In this document: piece by piece, positions 51,697-60,744 of the stretch
How positions within the stretch are numbered: position 1 is the first letter of the stretch
Layout of the letters: each line of letters starts with the position of its first letter
NCBI GenBank assembly: GCA_963747255.1
Contig: CAVVEG010000022.1
Span: 58,077-122,076, forward strand
Source of the DNA: CAIYRG01 sp963747255
GTDB lineage: Bacteria; Pseudomonadota; Alphaproteobacteria; Micropepsales; Micropepsaceae
Direction of reading: 5' to 3'
Length of the DNA stretch: 64,000 nt
Program-made: the position numbers and the translations under genes
The notes under the pieces: generated by a model
Database searches by the model: none
What the model was told of the DNA's origin: nothing
The model's input: the letters and a program-made list of their open reading frames with translations, nothing else

Positions 51697-52812
51697 ATGC
51701 GCATACTGATCCTTCATTCCGATATTGCGCCGGATGCTCCCCCCGATGACCAGGATACGCTGCTGCAGGCCGCGGCCATCGAACGGGCATTGGCGCGGCT
51801 CGGGCATGAACCGGCGAGATGTGTGTTCCGCCCCGATCTACCGGCCCTGGAATCGGCGCTGGCCAGGGAATGCCCGGACCTGGTGTTCAATCTGGTGGAG
51901 ACCGTCTGGGGCAGTGGCGTGCATGCTTCGCTGGCGCCTGCGATCCTCGCGCGCCTGGGTGTTCCGTTCACCGGTTGCGGAGCAAGCGCAATCGCAGCCT
52001 GTGGCGACAAGACGTTTGCCAAACGGGTCATGTCGGGCGCCGGATTGCCGACTCCGGAATGGTCGGAAGCGCCGGCCTGGCGCGGCATTTCCGATGGACG
52101 ATGGATCGTGAAATCCGTGGGCGAAGACGCGTCCCTTGGACTCGATGATGGGGCGGTGGTACGCGGGCGCGAGGCCGTGGCGGCACGCGCGCAGGCATGC
52201 GCCGCCCGTTATGGCGGGCGCTGGTTTGCGGAGCGTTACATCGAAGGACGCGAGTTCAACGTGGCGCTGATTGAAAAATATGGTGCGCCTTTCGCGCTGC
52301 CGATCGGGGAGATGCTGTTCGAGGCATGGGATGAGGGTCGTCCGCGCATCATCGGTTACGCGGCCAAATGGGATGAAGCGACGGCGGACTATCGCGACAC
52401 GACCCGCATCTTCGACTGGCATGAGCGCGACCCGAAACTGAACCGCATGCTGGAATTCCTGTCACGGGAATGTTGGACTTTCTTCGGATTAAGCGGATAT
52501 GCGCGTGTGGATTTTCGGGTTGATGGCGGAGGCAATCCCCTGATCCTGGAGGTCAACCCGAACCCCTGTCTTGAGCCGAACGCCGGATTCGCGGCCGCCT
52601 GCGAACAGGCGGGCATGGGCTACGAAGAGCTGGTTTCCGCGATTATCAAGGCAACGCCTCGAGTCCTGGGCAGTGAATTCACACGGCCCGGAGAAGAAGA
52701 TCGCCGCTTTCCAGGCCTGCGGTCACGCCAAAGGATCAGTAAACCTGCTGCCGCTACGATAGCGCCGCCGGCCCAAACCTGGGGCGCCGGCAACTCCCCG
52801 AATATGAAATAG
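51697..52812 (+). CDS. ATP-grasp ligase, D-Ala-D-Ala ligase-like (second)
   Basis: A 371-residue ATP-grasp enzyme distinct from the first: N-terminal MRILILHSDIAPDAPPDDQD, KTFAKRVMSGAGLPTPEW, RWIVKSVGEDASLGLD in the ATP loop, RYIEGREFNVALIEKYG and LILEVNPNPCLEPNAGFAAA for the metal site. The expected end of the domain is near 52665; the frame then runs another 49 codons through a sequence antisense to a transporter gene. That tail looks non-conserved and may follow a missed stop or frame change. A TTG three codons upstream is an alternative start. Predicted second ligation step of the beta-lysine pathway. Confidence 0.85.
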   Translation: MRILILHSDIAPDAPPDDQDTLLQAAAIERALARLGHEPARCVFRPDLPALESALARECPDLVFNLVETVWGSGVHASLAPAILARLGVPFTGCGASAIAACGDKTFAKRVMSGAGLPTPEWSEAPAWRGISDGRWIVKSVGEDASLGLDDGAVVRGREAVAARAQACAARYGGRWFAERYIEGREFNVALIEKYGAPFALPIGEMLFEAWDEGRPRIIGYAAKWDEATADYRDTTRIFDWHERDPKLNRMLEFLSRECWTFFGLSGYARVDFRVDGGGNPLILEVNPNPCLEPNAGFAAACEQAGMGYEELVSAIIKATPRVLGSEFTRPGEEDRRFPGLRSRQRISKPAAATIAPPAQTWGAGNSPNMK

Positions 52813-53599
52813 CCCAGGGTCACAGCCCAGATCATCGCGGCATAATCGAAGGGCGCAAGCACCGAAGCCTCGCTGTAACGATAGGAGAAGCTGAGGAATA
52901 TCTGCCCCAGGCCACCGGCGATTCCGGCCAGAACAAGCACGACGGCCTCGGCCCGCGAGGGCAGTTGCCATCCGAACCAGGCGGTCAGAATGCTGACGGA
53001 GGCGCTGGTCAGCATGAAATAGAACGCAATCGTGATCGAATGTTCATAGGCGCTCATGCGGCGGATCAGAATCATGGCGCCGGCCTGCAGGGCTGCGCCG
53101 GAAAGCGCAAAAACGGAGCCATAGAGCGCGCGGCGCGACAGAGCTCGCGTCGGGTCCAGCGATCAGGATCACGCCAAGAAAACCAGTGACGACAGCGCTC
53201 CAGCGATAGGCGTGCACGCGTTCCGGCGAAAACACGGCGGCCATGACCACCACGAAAAGTGGCGCGGCGAAGCCTATGGCGGTCGCATCCGCAAGAGGCA
53301 GCAGCGTGTAGGCTGCAAAATTGCAGAACATCGCGATCGTGCCCGCGGTCGAACGCAGTGCATGGCTGCGGATATTGGCGGTGAAAAGCAGCGAGGGACC
53401 GCCGGTGGCAAGCGCCGCCGCGATCACGACGAATGCGCCCGAGCGCGCTGCGAAAAAATACGATTTCGCCGACCGGAAAAAAGGGGCCCAGCCAGCGAAT
53501 GGAGGCAAACATGATGGCAAAGAATACAGTGGCCGCGAGTTTGCAGCCAATGCCCAGGAGCGGCTGATCATGGAGGTTAGCGGATGCAGTCGCGCTCAT
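52620..53599 (-). pseudogene. EamA/DMT-family transporter, split by two frameshifts
   Basis: The transporter is read from three frames in order: MSATASANLHDQPLLGIGCK, then LAATVFFAIMFASIRW (frame 1); AFVVIAAALATGGPSLLFTA then IRSHALRSTAGTIAMFCNFA and FSPERVHAYRWSAVVTGFLG (frame 2); and from ALYGSVFALSGAALQAGAMI then LIRRMSAYEHSITIAFYFML to GELPAPQVWAGGAIVAAAGL (frame 3). About ten helices result, the DMT norm. Two extra bases, near 53430 and 53140, restore it. Family members export amino acids, purines or drugs. Its 3' 193 bases overlap the tail of the second ATP-grasp gene on the other strand. Confidence 0.8.
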
Positions 53600-53708
53600 T
53601 GTCGCCTGTTTACAGCCTGCGCGGCGTGGGGGATAGAAGCAGTGGATGGACGCCGGGTATGTATTATCCGCGGCGTCGAAGGGCAAAAGATGCCGGCCGT
53701 GGAAAAAT

Positions 53709-53770
53709 CCCCCCACACGCAAATCGCAAACGCGATTTGCGTGTGGGCTCCCCGCCGGCGGGAGGCAGGT
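53709..53770. repeat. Palindromic repeat element, intergenic copy
   Basis: CCCCCACACGCAAATCGC with a 14-bp perfect stem (53714-53727 paired with 53732-53745, loop of four), then GGCTCCCCGCCGGCGGGAGGCAGG. Architecture matches the coding copy at 47561-47640. It lies between the divergent EamA remnant and the dehydratase-like gene. Confidence 0.8.
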
Positions 53771-53814
53771 TCAATGCACATGCTTGCCTCCACGGCGTTA
53801 CCAAGAGGTGGGAC

Positions 53815-54798
53815 GTGAGTGCGGTACCTTCCTTTTCTGAGGTGGAGGAGGCTGCGGCCCGGTTGAAATGCGTCGCTGTACGCACTCCGCTGGTGGAAGC
53901 ACCGCTGCTGTCGGAGCGCGGCCGGGCCCGTGTTTTCCTGAAACTGGAGACGTTGCAGCGAACCGGATCATTCAAGTTTCGCGGCGCCTATAATCGTCTG
54001 GTCCAGCTTTCCCCTGAAGAAAGGCGGCGAGGAGTAGTGGCATTTTCTTCCGGCAATCATGCGCAGGGCGTCGCCTGTGCCGCGGCCCTGCTCGTAATCC
54101 GCGCAACCATCGTCATGCCGGCCGACGCGCCACGGGTGAAGGCGGAAGCCACGCGGGCTTTCGGCGCCGAAATCGTCACCTATGATCGCCGCCGGGAAAA
54201 TCGCGAACTGATCGCGTCCGGCATCGCTGCCCGGACAGGCGCGATCGTGGTGCCCTCGTTCGACGATCCCCATGTGATCGCGGGGCAGGGAACGGTCGGG
54301 CTTGAAATTGCAGCTCAGGCCATGCGCCACGAAGCATCGCTCGATTGCGTGCTGGTCCCCTGCAGTGGCGGGGGCCTCTCATCCGGTGTTGCGCTGGGGC
54401 TGAGTGGCGGGAGCCCGCACACCAGAGTCGTTACCGTCGAACCGGAAGGTTATGACGGCGCGCGCCTGTCGCTTGAGCGGGGAGAGCGGGTTGCGGCAGA
54501 GGGGGCGCGCAGCACCGTCGCCGACGCGCTGACCTCGCCGGCGCCGGGAGTACTTCCGTTTGCTATTCTGCGTTCCCTGGGCGCGCGGGGAATTGCGGTC
54601 CCGGATACGGAGCTTTTGCGCGCGGTTTCCTTCGCGGCCAGCCGGCTGAAGCTGGTGGTTGAACCAGGCGGTGCAGCGGCACTGGCAGCGTTGTTGTCGG
54701 GCGCTATCGAGACCGAAGGACGAGCGATCGCGGTAGTGGTTTCCGGTGGCAACATCGATCCGGAGATGCTGAAGCGGTGTCTGGATTTTTGTGACTGA
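53815..54798 (+). CDS. PLP-dependent threonine/serine dehydratase-like protein
   Basis: A 327-residue fold-type II PLP enzyme that would deaminate threonine or serine, or act as a racemase-like relative. The PLP lysine is in GSFKFRGAYN near residue 50, the phosphate-binding loop is PCSGGGLSSG, and VEPGGAAALA lies near the end. The C-terminal regulatory ACT domain of biosynthetic IlvA is absent, so it is a short catabolic-type enzyme. GTG 53815 is chosen for AGGTGG upstream; in-frame codons further upstream pass through the palindromic element and are rejected. It converges with infC. Confidence 0.88.
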   Translation: MSAVPSFSEVEEAAARLKCVAVRTPLVEAPLLSERGRARVFLKLETLQRTGSFKFRGAYNRLVQLSPEERRRGVVAFSSGNHAQGVACAAALLVIRATIVMPADAPRVKAEATRAFGAEIVTYDRRRENRELIASGIAARTGAIVVPSFDDPHVIAGQGTVGLEIAAQAMRHEASLDCVLVPCSGGGLSSGVALGLSGGSPHTRVVTVEPEGYDGARLSLERGERVAAEGARSTVADALTSPAPGVLPFAILRSLGARGIAVPDTELLRAVSFAASRLKLVVEPGGAAALAALLSGAIETEGRAIAVVVSGGNIDPEMLKRCLDFCD

Positions 54799-54866
54799 GG
54801 CAAGGCGAATCCGTCGCGCCCGCGGACGCAAGCACGCGCAAACCACGAGAATGAATGGAGCAGCGG

Positions 54867-55372
54867 CTACCGGGGGGCGAGAACCATCATCATCTGACGG
54901 CCTTCAAGCTTGGGATATTGCTCAATTTTGGCGAAGCCGTCGGTTTCCTTCTGAATTCGGCTCAGCAGTTCCATGCCGAGATGCTGGTGGGCCATTTCGC
55001 GTCCTCGAAAACGCAGCGTCACCTTCACCTTGTCGCCTTCATCGAAGAAGCGCGCATCGACCGCATCTTCACGTCATAATCGTGATCGTCGATGGTCGGG
55101 CGCATCTTGATCTCCTTGATCTCGATGACCTTCTGCTTCTTGCGGGCTTCGGCGGCCTTTTTCTGCTGTTCGTATTTGTATTTGCCGTAGTCCATCATCT
55201 TGACTACGGGGGGCTTCGCCTCGGGCGAGACTTCGACGAGATCGAAGCCTTTTTCTTCTGCCATGGCGAGGGCGTCATCCAGACCGATTGGGCCCATCTT
55301 CTCGCCCTCCGCACCGATGAGGAGGATGGTGCGGGAAGTAATTTCTTCATTGACGCGCGCGGCAGGGCTATC
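54867..55372 (-). pseudogene. infC: Translation initiation factor IF-3, 5'-truncated and frameshifted
   Basis: The frame from 55372 reads ARVNEEITSRTILLIGAEGE then GLDDALAMAEEKGFDLVEVS and VVKMMDYGKYKYEQQKKAAE then IKEIKMRPTIDDHDYDVKMR, the IF-3 N-domain and linker. At about 55060 the frame breaks; the next frame continues VDARFFDEGDKVKVTLRFRG, REMAHQHLGMELLSRIQKET and LEGRQMMMVLAPR with a stop at 54867, the C-domain. One missing base explains the break. Upstream, an in-frame stop lies 3 bases beyond 55372 and no usual start or AUU precedes ARVNEEI; the IS630 fragment begins about 20 bases further. infC is normally essential and single copy. Confidence 0.88.
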
Positions 55373-55395
55373 TCAAGCTCCCGAACGGCCGGGCA

Positions 55396-55790
55396 TTGAC
55401 CGGCCACAGCCATGATTACAAGCGCAATGGCACCAGCACCTTGTTCGCTGCCTTCGAGGTGGCAACCGGCAAGGTCACCGCCGCGCACAAGACGCGTCGG
55501 CGGCGCATCGAATTCCTCGACTTCATGAATGATATCGTCGCCGCTCACGCCGACACGGCCATTCACGTCATCCTCGACAATCTCAACACCCACAAGCCCA
55601 GGAACGATCGCTGGCTAAGGCGCCACCCCAACGTTCATTTCCACTTCACGCCAACCCGGGCCTCCTGGCTCAATCAGGTGGAAATCTGGTTCTCAATCCT
55701 GCAAGGCCAGTCACTGCACGGTGCTTTCCCACAGCGGCAACCTCGTCTAAGACCGCCGTTGCTCTCGCGTGATCTCCGCAATAAAAAAAA
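55396..55790 (+). mobile_element. IS630-family transposase fragment
   Basis: The reading frame gives HSHDYKRNGTSTLFAAFEVA then RIEFLDFMNDIVAAHADTAI and HVILDNLNTHKPRNDRWLRR, FHFTPTRASWLNQVEIWFSI, the C-terminal half of an IS630-type DDE transposase; the third catalytic Glu is the E of NQVEIWF. The N-terminal half and the first Asp are missing, as are terminal repeats. After about 55710 the sequence loses similarity. The fragment sits between the broken start of infC and the lost end of the GST gene, so its arrival or later deletion probably damaged both. Confidence 0.75.
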
Positions 55791-55799
55791 GACCATGAA

Positions 55800-56421
55800 G
55801 ATATTAACAGATCAGCCGCTGCGCTCGGGCGTGCCGACACCGCGTCGTACCAGCGGCGAAAATGGGTCAGGCCGTCGGGCACCGGCAACTTCGATACTTT
55901 CATGAAATCGACCGCGACCAGGGCTGTGATGTCGGCGACACTATAGTTCTCGCCCGCCATGTAGGTCCGCTTCGCAGTTCGCCGTCGAGGAACTTGAGGA
56001 AGTCGGCGATACGCGGCTTGTTGGCCTCGCCCCATTCCGGAACCTGCGGATCGACCAGCGCCTTCATGAACGGGTGCAGATGCTGAAACACTGATGTGAC
56101 CGGCAGGAACAGATGGAACTCGACGCGCCGGTTCCACATTTCCACCAGCGCGCATTCGAGCGTGCCGCGGCCGAACAGCGGCGGATCGGGGTCGAGCCCC
56201 TCGAAATACCGGCAGATCGCGATCGACTTCGCGATCGCCGTGCCGTCGTCGAGCAGGAGGGCGGGGAGGCGCTGCATCGGGTTGATGGCGGCATAGGCGT
56301 CGGTGCGGTGCTCGCGCGTGGCGATGTCCACCTGCTCCATGGGGATCTTGATCCCCTTCTCGGCGAGGAATATCCGCACCCGTCGCGGATTGGGCGCACG
56401 GCCGCCGTCATAGAGCTTCAT
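55800..56421 (-). pseudogene. Glutathione S-transferase family protein, frameshifted and 3'-disrupted
   Basis: ATG 56421 (GAGGTAGGG upstream) opens MKLYDGGRAPNPRRVRIFLA then KIPMEQVDIATREHRTDAYA and NPMQRLPALLLDDGTAIAKS, the thioredoxin-like N-domain with the QRLPALLLDDG motif, followed by helical C-domain text to FLKFLDGEL. There the frame breaks near 55975; the next frame continues AKRTYMAGENYSVADITALV then DFMKVSKLPVPDGLTHFRRW and VSARPSAAA. Family members conjugate glutathione to electrophiles. After ARPSAAA the sequence runs into the IS630 fragment without a natural stop. Confidence 0.8.
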
Positions 56422-56849
56422 GGTCCCTACCTCTCGCTTGGCCCGCTCCCTATCCCGTTGAGCCCACAACCCTATCGCGTGCGGCCGCAACCCGCCAGCC
56501 GCCAGCCGGATGGGCGCGGCTCGCGTTCGGCCCAGGTGAACGACAGTTCCCGCGTGTGGGCGAAGGACATTCACGCTGGGTCACAAGTTAACAGTATCGT
56601 GGTCACCCCTACCGCTCGCCTGCCACGACTCTACCTCGTCAGAGGTCATCACCCACTGCCGTCGTCGGAAATTCGGACGGTCGCGCGTTCTGCGGTCGGC
56701 CAGCGACAGCGGCGGAGATTTCTGGCGCTCGATCGGTCGTAGATGGGTCGCCGCCATGGTCCACATCCTGGTGCGGCATGCGGTTCTCGGCCGACATGAT
56801 CGCGGGCAGCGGGCTGCGCAGCGGTGATGTCAACACCGTGGCGCCCTAT
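56422..56849. other. Intergenic region with no recognised gene
   Basis: No supported frame. The stretch just before 56850 may contain unrecognisable parts of the integrase gene whose end follows. Confidence 0.4.
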
Positions 56850-56972
56850 GCCCACGGTGACGGGCACGATACACGCTCGATCCAGGACTATCTGGGTCAT
56901 AAGGACATTCGGCACACGGTCCGCTACACGGCGCTTTTCCCCAAGCCGTTCCGGGATTTCTGGCGCGACTGA
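56850..56972 (+). pseudogene. Tyrosine recombinase/integrase remnant (C-terminal end)
   Basis: Only the last forty or so codons are recognisable: GHDTRSIQDYLGHKDIRHTV then RYTALFPKPFRDFWRD and a stop at 56972. This is the final segment of a FimB/XerD-type integrase, including the HxxR-to-Tyr region with the nucleophile Tyr in VRYT. The upstream catalytic Arg and His segments are absent. It shows that a mobile element once inserted here. No attachment repeats could be identified. Confidence 0.65.
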
Positions 56973-57061
56973 TCGCCGCGTAGAATGCCCCACCAACGGC
57001 TCAGCGCTGTGCACGAGTCACTGCTCTGATCCCGATAGTCAGCCCGACAAGCGGAACTTGA

Positions 57062-58005
57062 ATGCACGCTCTCACCGTTGTCGCTGCGTTCCTTGGCGGC
57101 GGCGCCGCCGTCACTTTCATCGGCGCGAAGCTGATCGAGCGGGCGCACCCACCATGCGGGCGCCTCCTCAAGATCGGTGGCCTGCGTCAGCACGTCGTCG
57201 AACTGGGCGATGGCGCCGGAGTAGCCAATGGGCCGGCGATTGTTCTCCTCCATGGTGCCGGCTGCAATCTCGAGGACATGCGTCTGGCGCTCGGTGAGCG
57301 CCTCGCCGCCCGTCACCGCGTCCTTCTGTCAGACCGGCCCGGCCTCGGCTGGAGTGAGCGCAGAAGCAGCAACGGAAGCTCGCCAGCGTATCAGGCGGCG
57401 ATGTTGAGCGCGGTACTCGATCGGCTCGGAGTGGACCGTGTCATTCTGGTCGGCCATTCCTGGGGCGGCTTACTTGCGCTGACCTTTGCGCTCGACTATC
57501 CGCGCCGGGTTGCCGGGCTCGTTGTCATCGCGCCGCCAACCCATCCCTGGCTCGGGCAAACAACGTGGCTCTATTCGGTTTTTGCGATCCCCCTGGTCGG
57601 CTGGGTATTTGCCCACACGCTGACGCTGACCTTCGGGACTCTGCTGATCGGACCAGGCTTTCGCGGCGCGTTCCTGCCGCAATCGCCGCCGCCCGGCTAC
57701 ATGAAACGTTCGGCCGCACGGCTACTGCTGCGGCCGGCGACGCTGCTTGCGAACGCTGCCGATATCACCGGGCTCAAAGCGTTCCTCAAGCGGCAAGCCG
57801 AACGCTATGACATGCTCGCTGCGCCGATTGTCGTCATCACCGGCGATCGCGACGCTGTGGTCTCGCCACGGCACCACGCGATGCGGCTCGCCGCCGCGGT
57901 GCCAGGCGCTGAGGGGAGGGGCTTCCCGGCTTCGGCCATATGCTGCACCACGCCGCCGCCGAGCGGATCATCGCCGCGGTCGAGGAGTTGATCGGTCGCG
58001 CGTGA
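57062..58005 (+). pseudogene. Alpha/beta hydrolase, frameshifted near the C-terminus
   Basis: An N-terminal membrane anchor (VVAAFLGGGAAVTFIGAKLI) is followed by the hydrolase fold: VLLHGAGCNLEDM for the oxyanion loop, VGHSWGGLLALTFALDYP with the nucleophile Ser, and VVITGDRDAVVSP with the catalytic Asp. Near 57920 the frame changes; in the next frame GLPGFGHMLHHAAAERIIAA with the catalytic His and a stop at 58005 complete the triad. One base is missing. As written the protein would end at 57991 without its His. Substrate unknown; lipase or epoxide-hydrolase-like. Confidence 0.82.
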
Positions 58006-58058
58006 CACGAGGTGAAGCAAACCCGAGGCACCGTTCACTAAATTTGGGCAGGGCTCAC

Positions 58059-58990
58059 ATGACACGAACGGCCGGACCGCTGTTTGCCTGTGCTCTCGCC
58101 TTGATAAGCGCCCAAGCGAGCGCGCAGACGGGCGCGACTGCGCCAGCCGCCGTGCATCCAGAGGTCGATCAAAAGGCCGCGCCAAGCGAACCGCAGCGCC
58201 CGGCCGCCAATCCGCCCACAGCCGACGACGTTTGCCGGACGCTGGAAGAGGCTGCGGCAGAGAATGGCCTCCCCGTGGAATTTTTCGCTCGCGTGATCTG
58301 GCAGGAGAGCCGCTCCAATGCCCGCGCCGTGAGCCCAAAGGGTGCCTCGGGCATCGCACAGTTCATGCCACAGACCGCAGGCTGGCACGGCCTCGCCGAT
58401 CCGTTCGATCCGATTGAGGCACTGCGGCATTCGGCGGCTTATCTGCGCGAATTGCGAGACCGGTTTGGCAATCTCGGGCTCGCTGCAGCGGCCTACGATG
58501 CAGGTCCGGGCCGAGTAAGCGCGTGGCTCGGAAGCCATCGCTCCTTGCCAGGCGAGACCCGCGACTACGTGGCAATCATCACCGGCTGGACCGCGGACGA
58601 ATGGGCATCCGGGTCGCCTCCGCAGGTGGCGGGCACCACCATTCCTCGGGCGTACCATGTACTCGGCTCGCCAATCTCGCTCTCGCTCCGAAAGAGGAGG
58701 CGAAACGCATCGCGACTCACATACCGCGTTGGGGGATATGGCTTGCAGCCCATTTGGTGGAGAGCAAGGCCTGGGCGATGTACCGTGAAAGGTTGAAGCG
58801 GTTCGCCTCTTTGGTCGGCGACCGCGAGCCGATCGTGATGCAAAGACAATTGCCAGGCATGGGCAGGGCAATGCGTTACATCATCACCATCGCCGACGAT
58901 GATCGTCGGCCGTTGGACAAGCTGTGCCAGAAATTCACCGCGGCCGACATCGCCTGCGACGTGATGCGCAACGTATTCGGGCCGGGCTGA
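58059..58990 (+). pseudogene. Lytic transglycosylase, exported, split by a frameshift
   Basis: Signal peptide MTRTAGPLFACALALISAQA then SAQ. The SLT domain is clear: LPVEFFARVIWQESRSNARA with the catalytic Glu in WQES, KGASGIAQFMPQTAGWHGL, then YLRELRDRFGNLGLAAAAYD and GPGRVSAWL. After PQVAGTT the frame is wrong; the next frame gives RLANLALAPKEEAKRIATHI, then PRWGIWLAAHLVESKAWAMY and VMQRQLPGMGRAMRYIITIA down to a stop at 58990, the C-terminal domain seen in related rhizobial transglycosylases. A single base change near 58645 restores it. It would cleave peptidoglycan for remodelling or secretion. Confidence 0.82.
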
Positions 58991-58993
58991 AGG

Positions 58994-59186
58994 CGCACCG
59001 TGAAGTGGTTCAATCCGACCAAGGGCTAGGGGTTCATTCAACCGGCGGCGGCAGAGATGTGTTTGTCCACATCTCTGCGGTCGAAAGAGCCGGCGTCAGC
59101 AGTCTCAATGAGGGGCAGGTCGTCGAATACGGGGAATCTCGAACAGGGGCAAAACTTTGGCTGAGACCCTCAAGGTTCAGCGCTGA
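58994..59186 (+). pseudogene. Cold-shock domain protein, inactivated
   Basis: Fragments of CspA in order: TVKWFNPTKG then a TAG stop where Tyr or Phe is expected, GFIQP, then in the next frame TGGGRDVFVHISAVERAGVS then SLNEGQVVEY, and in the third frame NRGKTLAETLKVQR with a stop at 59186. The RNA-binding motifs KGFGFI and VFVH are recognisable. At least one in-frame stop and two frame changes separate the parts, and the 5' start codon is missing, the gene following a lytic transglycosylase stop directly. Unlike the other broken genes, the stop in the RNP1 region argues for real decay. Confidence 0.75.
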
Positions 59187-59382
59187 TTTCGTTTTGGTTC
59201 CCGCCTGCCGCCGCGGCTTCGATACGTCGGCGTGAAGTGCAGGCAGGTCCCCGTGCGTTGCCAAAATGCCACGCCCGCCAAATTTCGTGTTGGCAGTAAC
59301 CGCTGGCGGCGCGCTTCCTGCTAAGCTGGATATACGGCAATGTTCGCAGCAGTTTTAGCCGGCAGAAGGCTGAAGGTTCACC

Positions 59383-59622
59383 ATGAGTAAACCGAGCGAA
59401 CCCGAAGGGATTTCGCGTCGAAAGCTGTTTCTTCTTGCGGGCCTCGCCGCAAGCTTTGCGATGGCCGCTTCGGTGATAACGGCGTCAAATGCTGACGCCC
59501 AGCAGCCCGAGGCACAGCAGCCAAGCGAGCCTCCGAAGAAGAAAAAGAAAAAGAAGAAGAAGGCTGCTCCCACAGGCGCAGCACCAGCGCCCGGCGCATC
59601 AGAAGCACCGAAGGCACAATAG
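59383..59622 (+). CDS. Small Tat-signal exported protein with a lysine-rich segment
   Basis: A 79-residue protein. The N-terminal EGISRRKLFLLAGLAASFAM is a Tat-type signal. After cleavage near NADAQQ, the mature part is low complexity: Gln/Pro/Glu, a run of nine lysines, then Ala/Pro. Similar short proteins with a Tat leader and basic tails are common in Bradyrhizobium-type genomes; no function is assigned. ATG 59383 follows a purine-rich stretch (AAGGTTCACC). Confidence 0.65.
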   Translation: MSKPSEPEGISRRKLFLLAGLAASFAMAASVITASNADAQQPEAQQPSEPPKKKKKKKKKAAPTGAAPAPGASEAPKAQ

Positions 59623-59637
59623 CTAAGCCCTGCCCGA

Positions 59638-59855
59638 ACGCCGCTTCCCGCCGCCCTGGTCCGTCGAGGAGCCCGATCCGAGGCTGGATCGCCAGTGCTT
59701 CATCGTCCGCGACGGTAACGGTCAGGCGCTCGCCTACGTCTATTTCGAGGATGAGCCGGGACGGCGTTCGGCCGCGCATCTGCTCACGCGAGAACGAGGC
59801 GAGGCCTATTGCCGTCAACATCGCCAAGCTGCCGGAGTTGCTGCGGCGAACATGA
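59638..59855 (+). pseudogene. Remnant of a short conserved hypothetical protein
   Basis: The open frame reads PPPWSVEEPDPRLDRQCFIV then RDGNGQALAYVYFEDEPGRR and SAAHLLTR, a recognisable small rhizobial protein family in which the continuation is EARRIAVNIAKLPELLRR, found here in the next frame. A frame change at about 59790 separates them. No start codon is present; the previous gene ends at 59622. Function unknown. Confidence 0.55.
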
Positions 59856-59940
59856 CGCTCGACACCCTCGGACAGGAGGGGCACTCAAGCGGCAGCTATG
59901 TTGCGTCCGTCGTCCCGTCCCGGTGCCTTCATCGAGCCAT

Positions 59941-60523
59941 GTCTGCCCCGTCCATCAATCGGCCGCCGACTGGCGGGGGAAGGATTCACGAAATAAAACA
60001 TGACGGCTTCCGCATCATGGCGCGGCGCGACGCTGCCAGTGTGCGGCTCCTGACGCGCAACGGATACGATTTGCCGAGGCGCTTCCCGCTGGTCGCCGCA
60101 GCGGTCCGGCGTTGTGCCGGCGCAATCGTGCCTGATCGACGGCGAGGCGATCGTCGCCGACCAGAAGGGCCTTGCGGTGTTCGATCTCATCCGCGGGCCC
60201 GGCACCAGCAGCCAGCCGCGGTTCTATGCGCCTTTGATCTGCTAGAGCTTGACGGCGAAGACTTGCGGCGCGAGCCGATCGAAACCCGCAAGAGCACCCT
60301 GAAGTCGCTGCTGCGCGGCAAGCATGCGGGCATCGCGTTCAACGCGCACTTCATCGCGGATGGCGCAATCGTCTACCGTCAGGCTTGCGCGCTCGGTTGC
60401 GAGGGCATTGTCTCGAAGCGGCTCGGTTCGTCCTATCGCTCCGGTCGCGCCGACTGTTGGGTGAAGGTCAAGAACCCGGCCGCACCCGCGGTCAGGCGCG
60501 AAGCTGAAGAAGACTGGAACTGA
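59941..60523 (+). pseudogene. ATP-dependent DNA ligase (LigD-like) fragment with two frame changes
   Basis: Recognisable text: IHEIKHDGFRIMARRDAASV then RLLTRNGYDLPRRFPLVAAA with the catalytic Lys in EIKHDG; then, in another frame, SCLIDGEAIVADQKGLAVFD; and, back in the first frame, VLCAFDLLELDGEDLRREPI and GCEGIVSKRLGSSYRSGRAD then WVKVKNPAAPAV. Two compensating changes, near 60110 and 60230, are needed. The adenylation domain is present but the OB-fold and other LigD domains are missing. It would seal nicks in NHEJ-type repair if intact. Confidence 0.75.
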
Positions 60524-60744
60524 AGCGCGCCCACCCGCCGCTTCCCGCCTCCCTGACAGTCCGCGAGGGGTACGCGCGTGGCACTTGCCGACTGCGAGGC
60601 GCTCTGCCGGATGCGAGAGCCGAATGCTCGCTGGGCGACCTATGAGGCCACCTCGGCCGAGCGCCGAAGCCATGGCAGGCGCGTGGGATGAGCCGGGCCA
60701 CATGGTTCCGCAAGGGCAAGCCCCGTCCTTCGCGGCCTTGGCAA
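60524..60744. other. Intergenic stretch without a recognised gene
   Basis: Low-similarity, GC-rich sequence; nothing supported on either strand. Confidence 0.4.

Noticed and set aside
57747..58058. Upstream extension of the lytic transglycosylase frame
   Set aside because: It overlaps the end of the hydrolase gene; the signal peptide at 58059 marks the true start.
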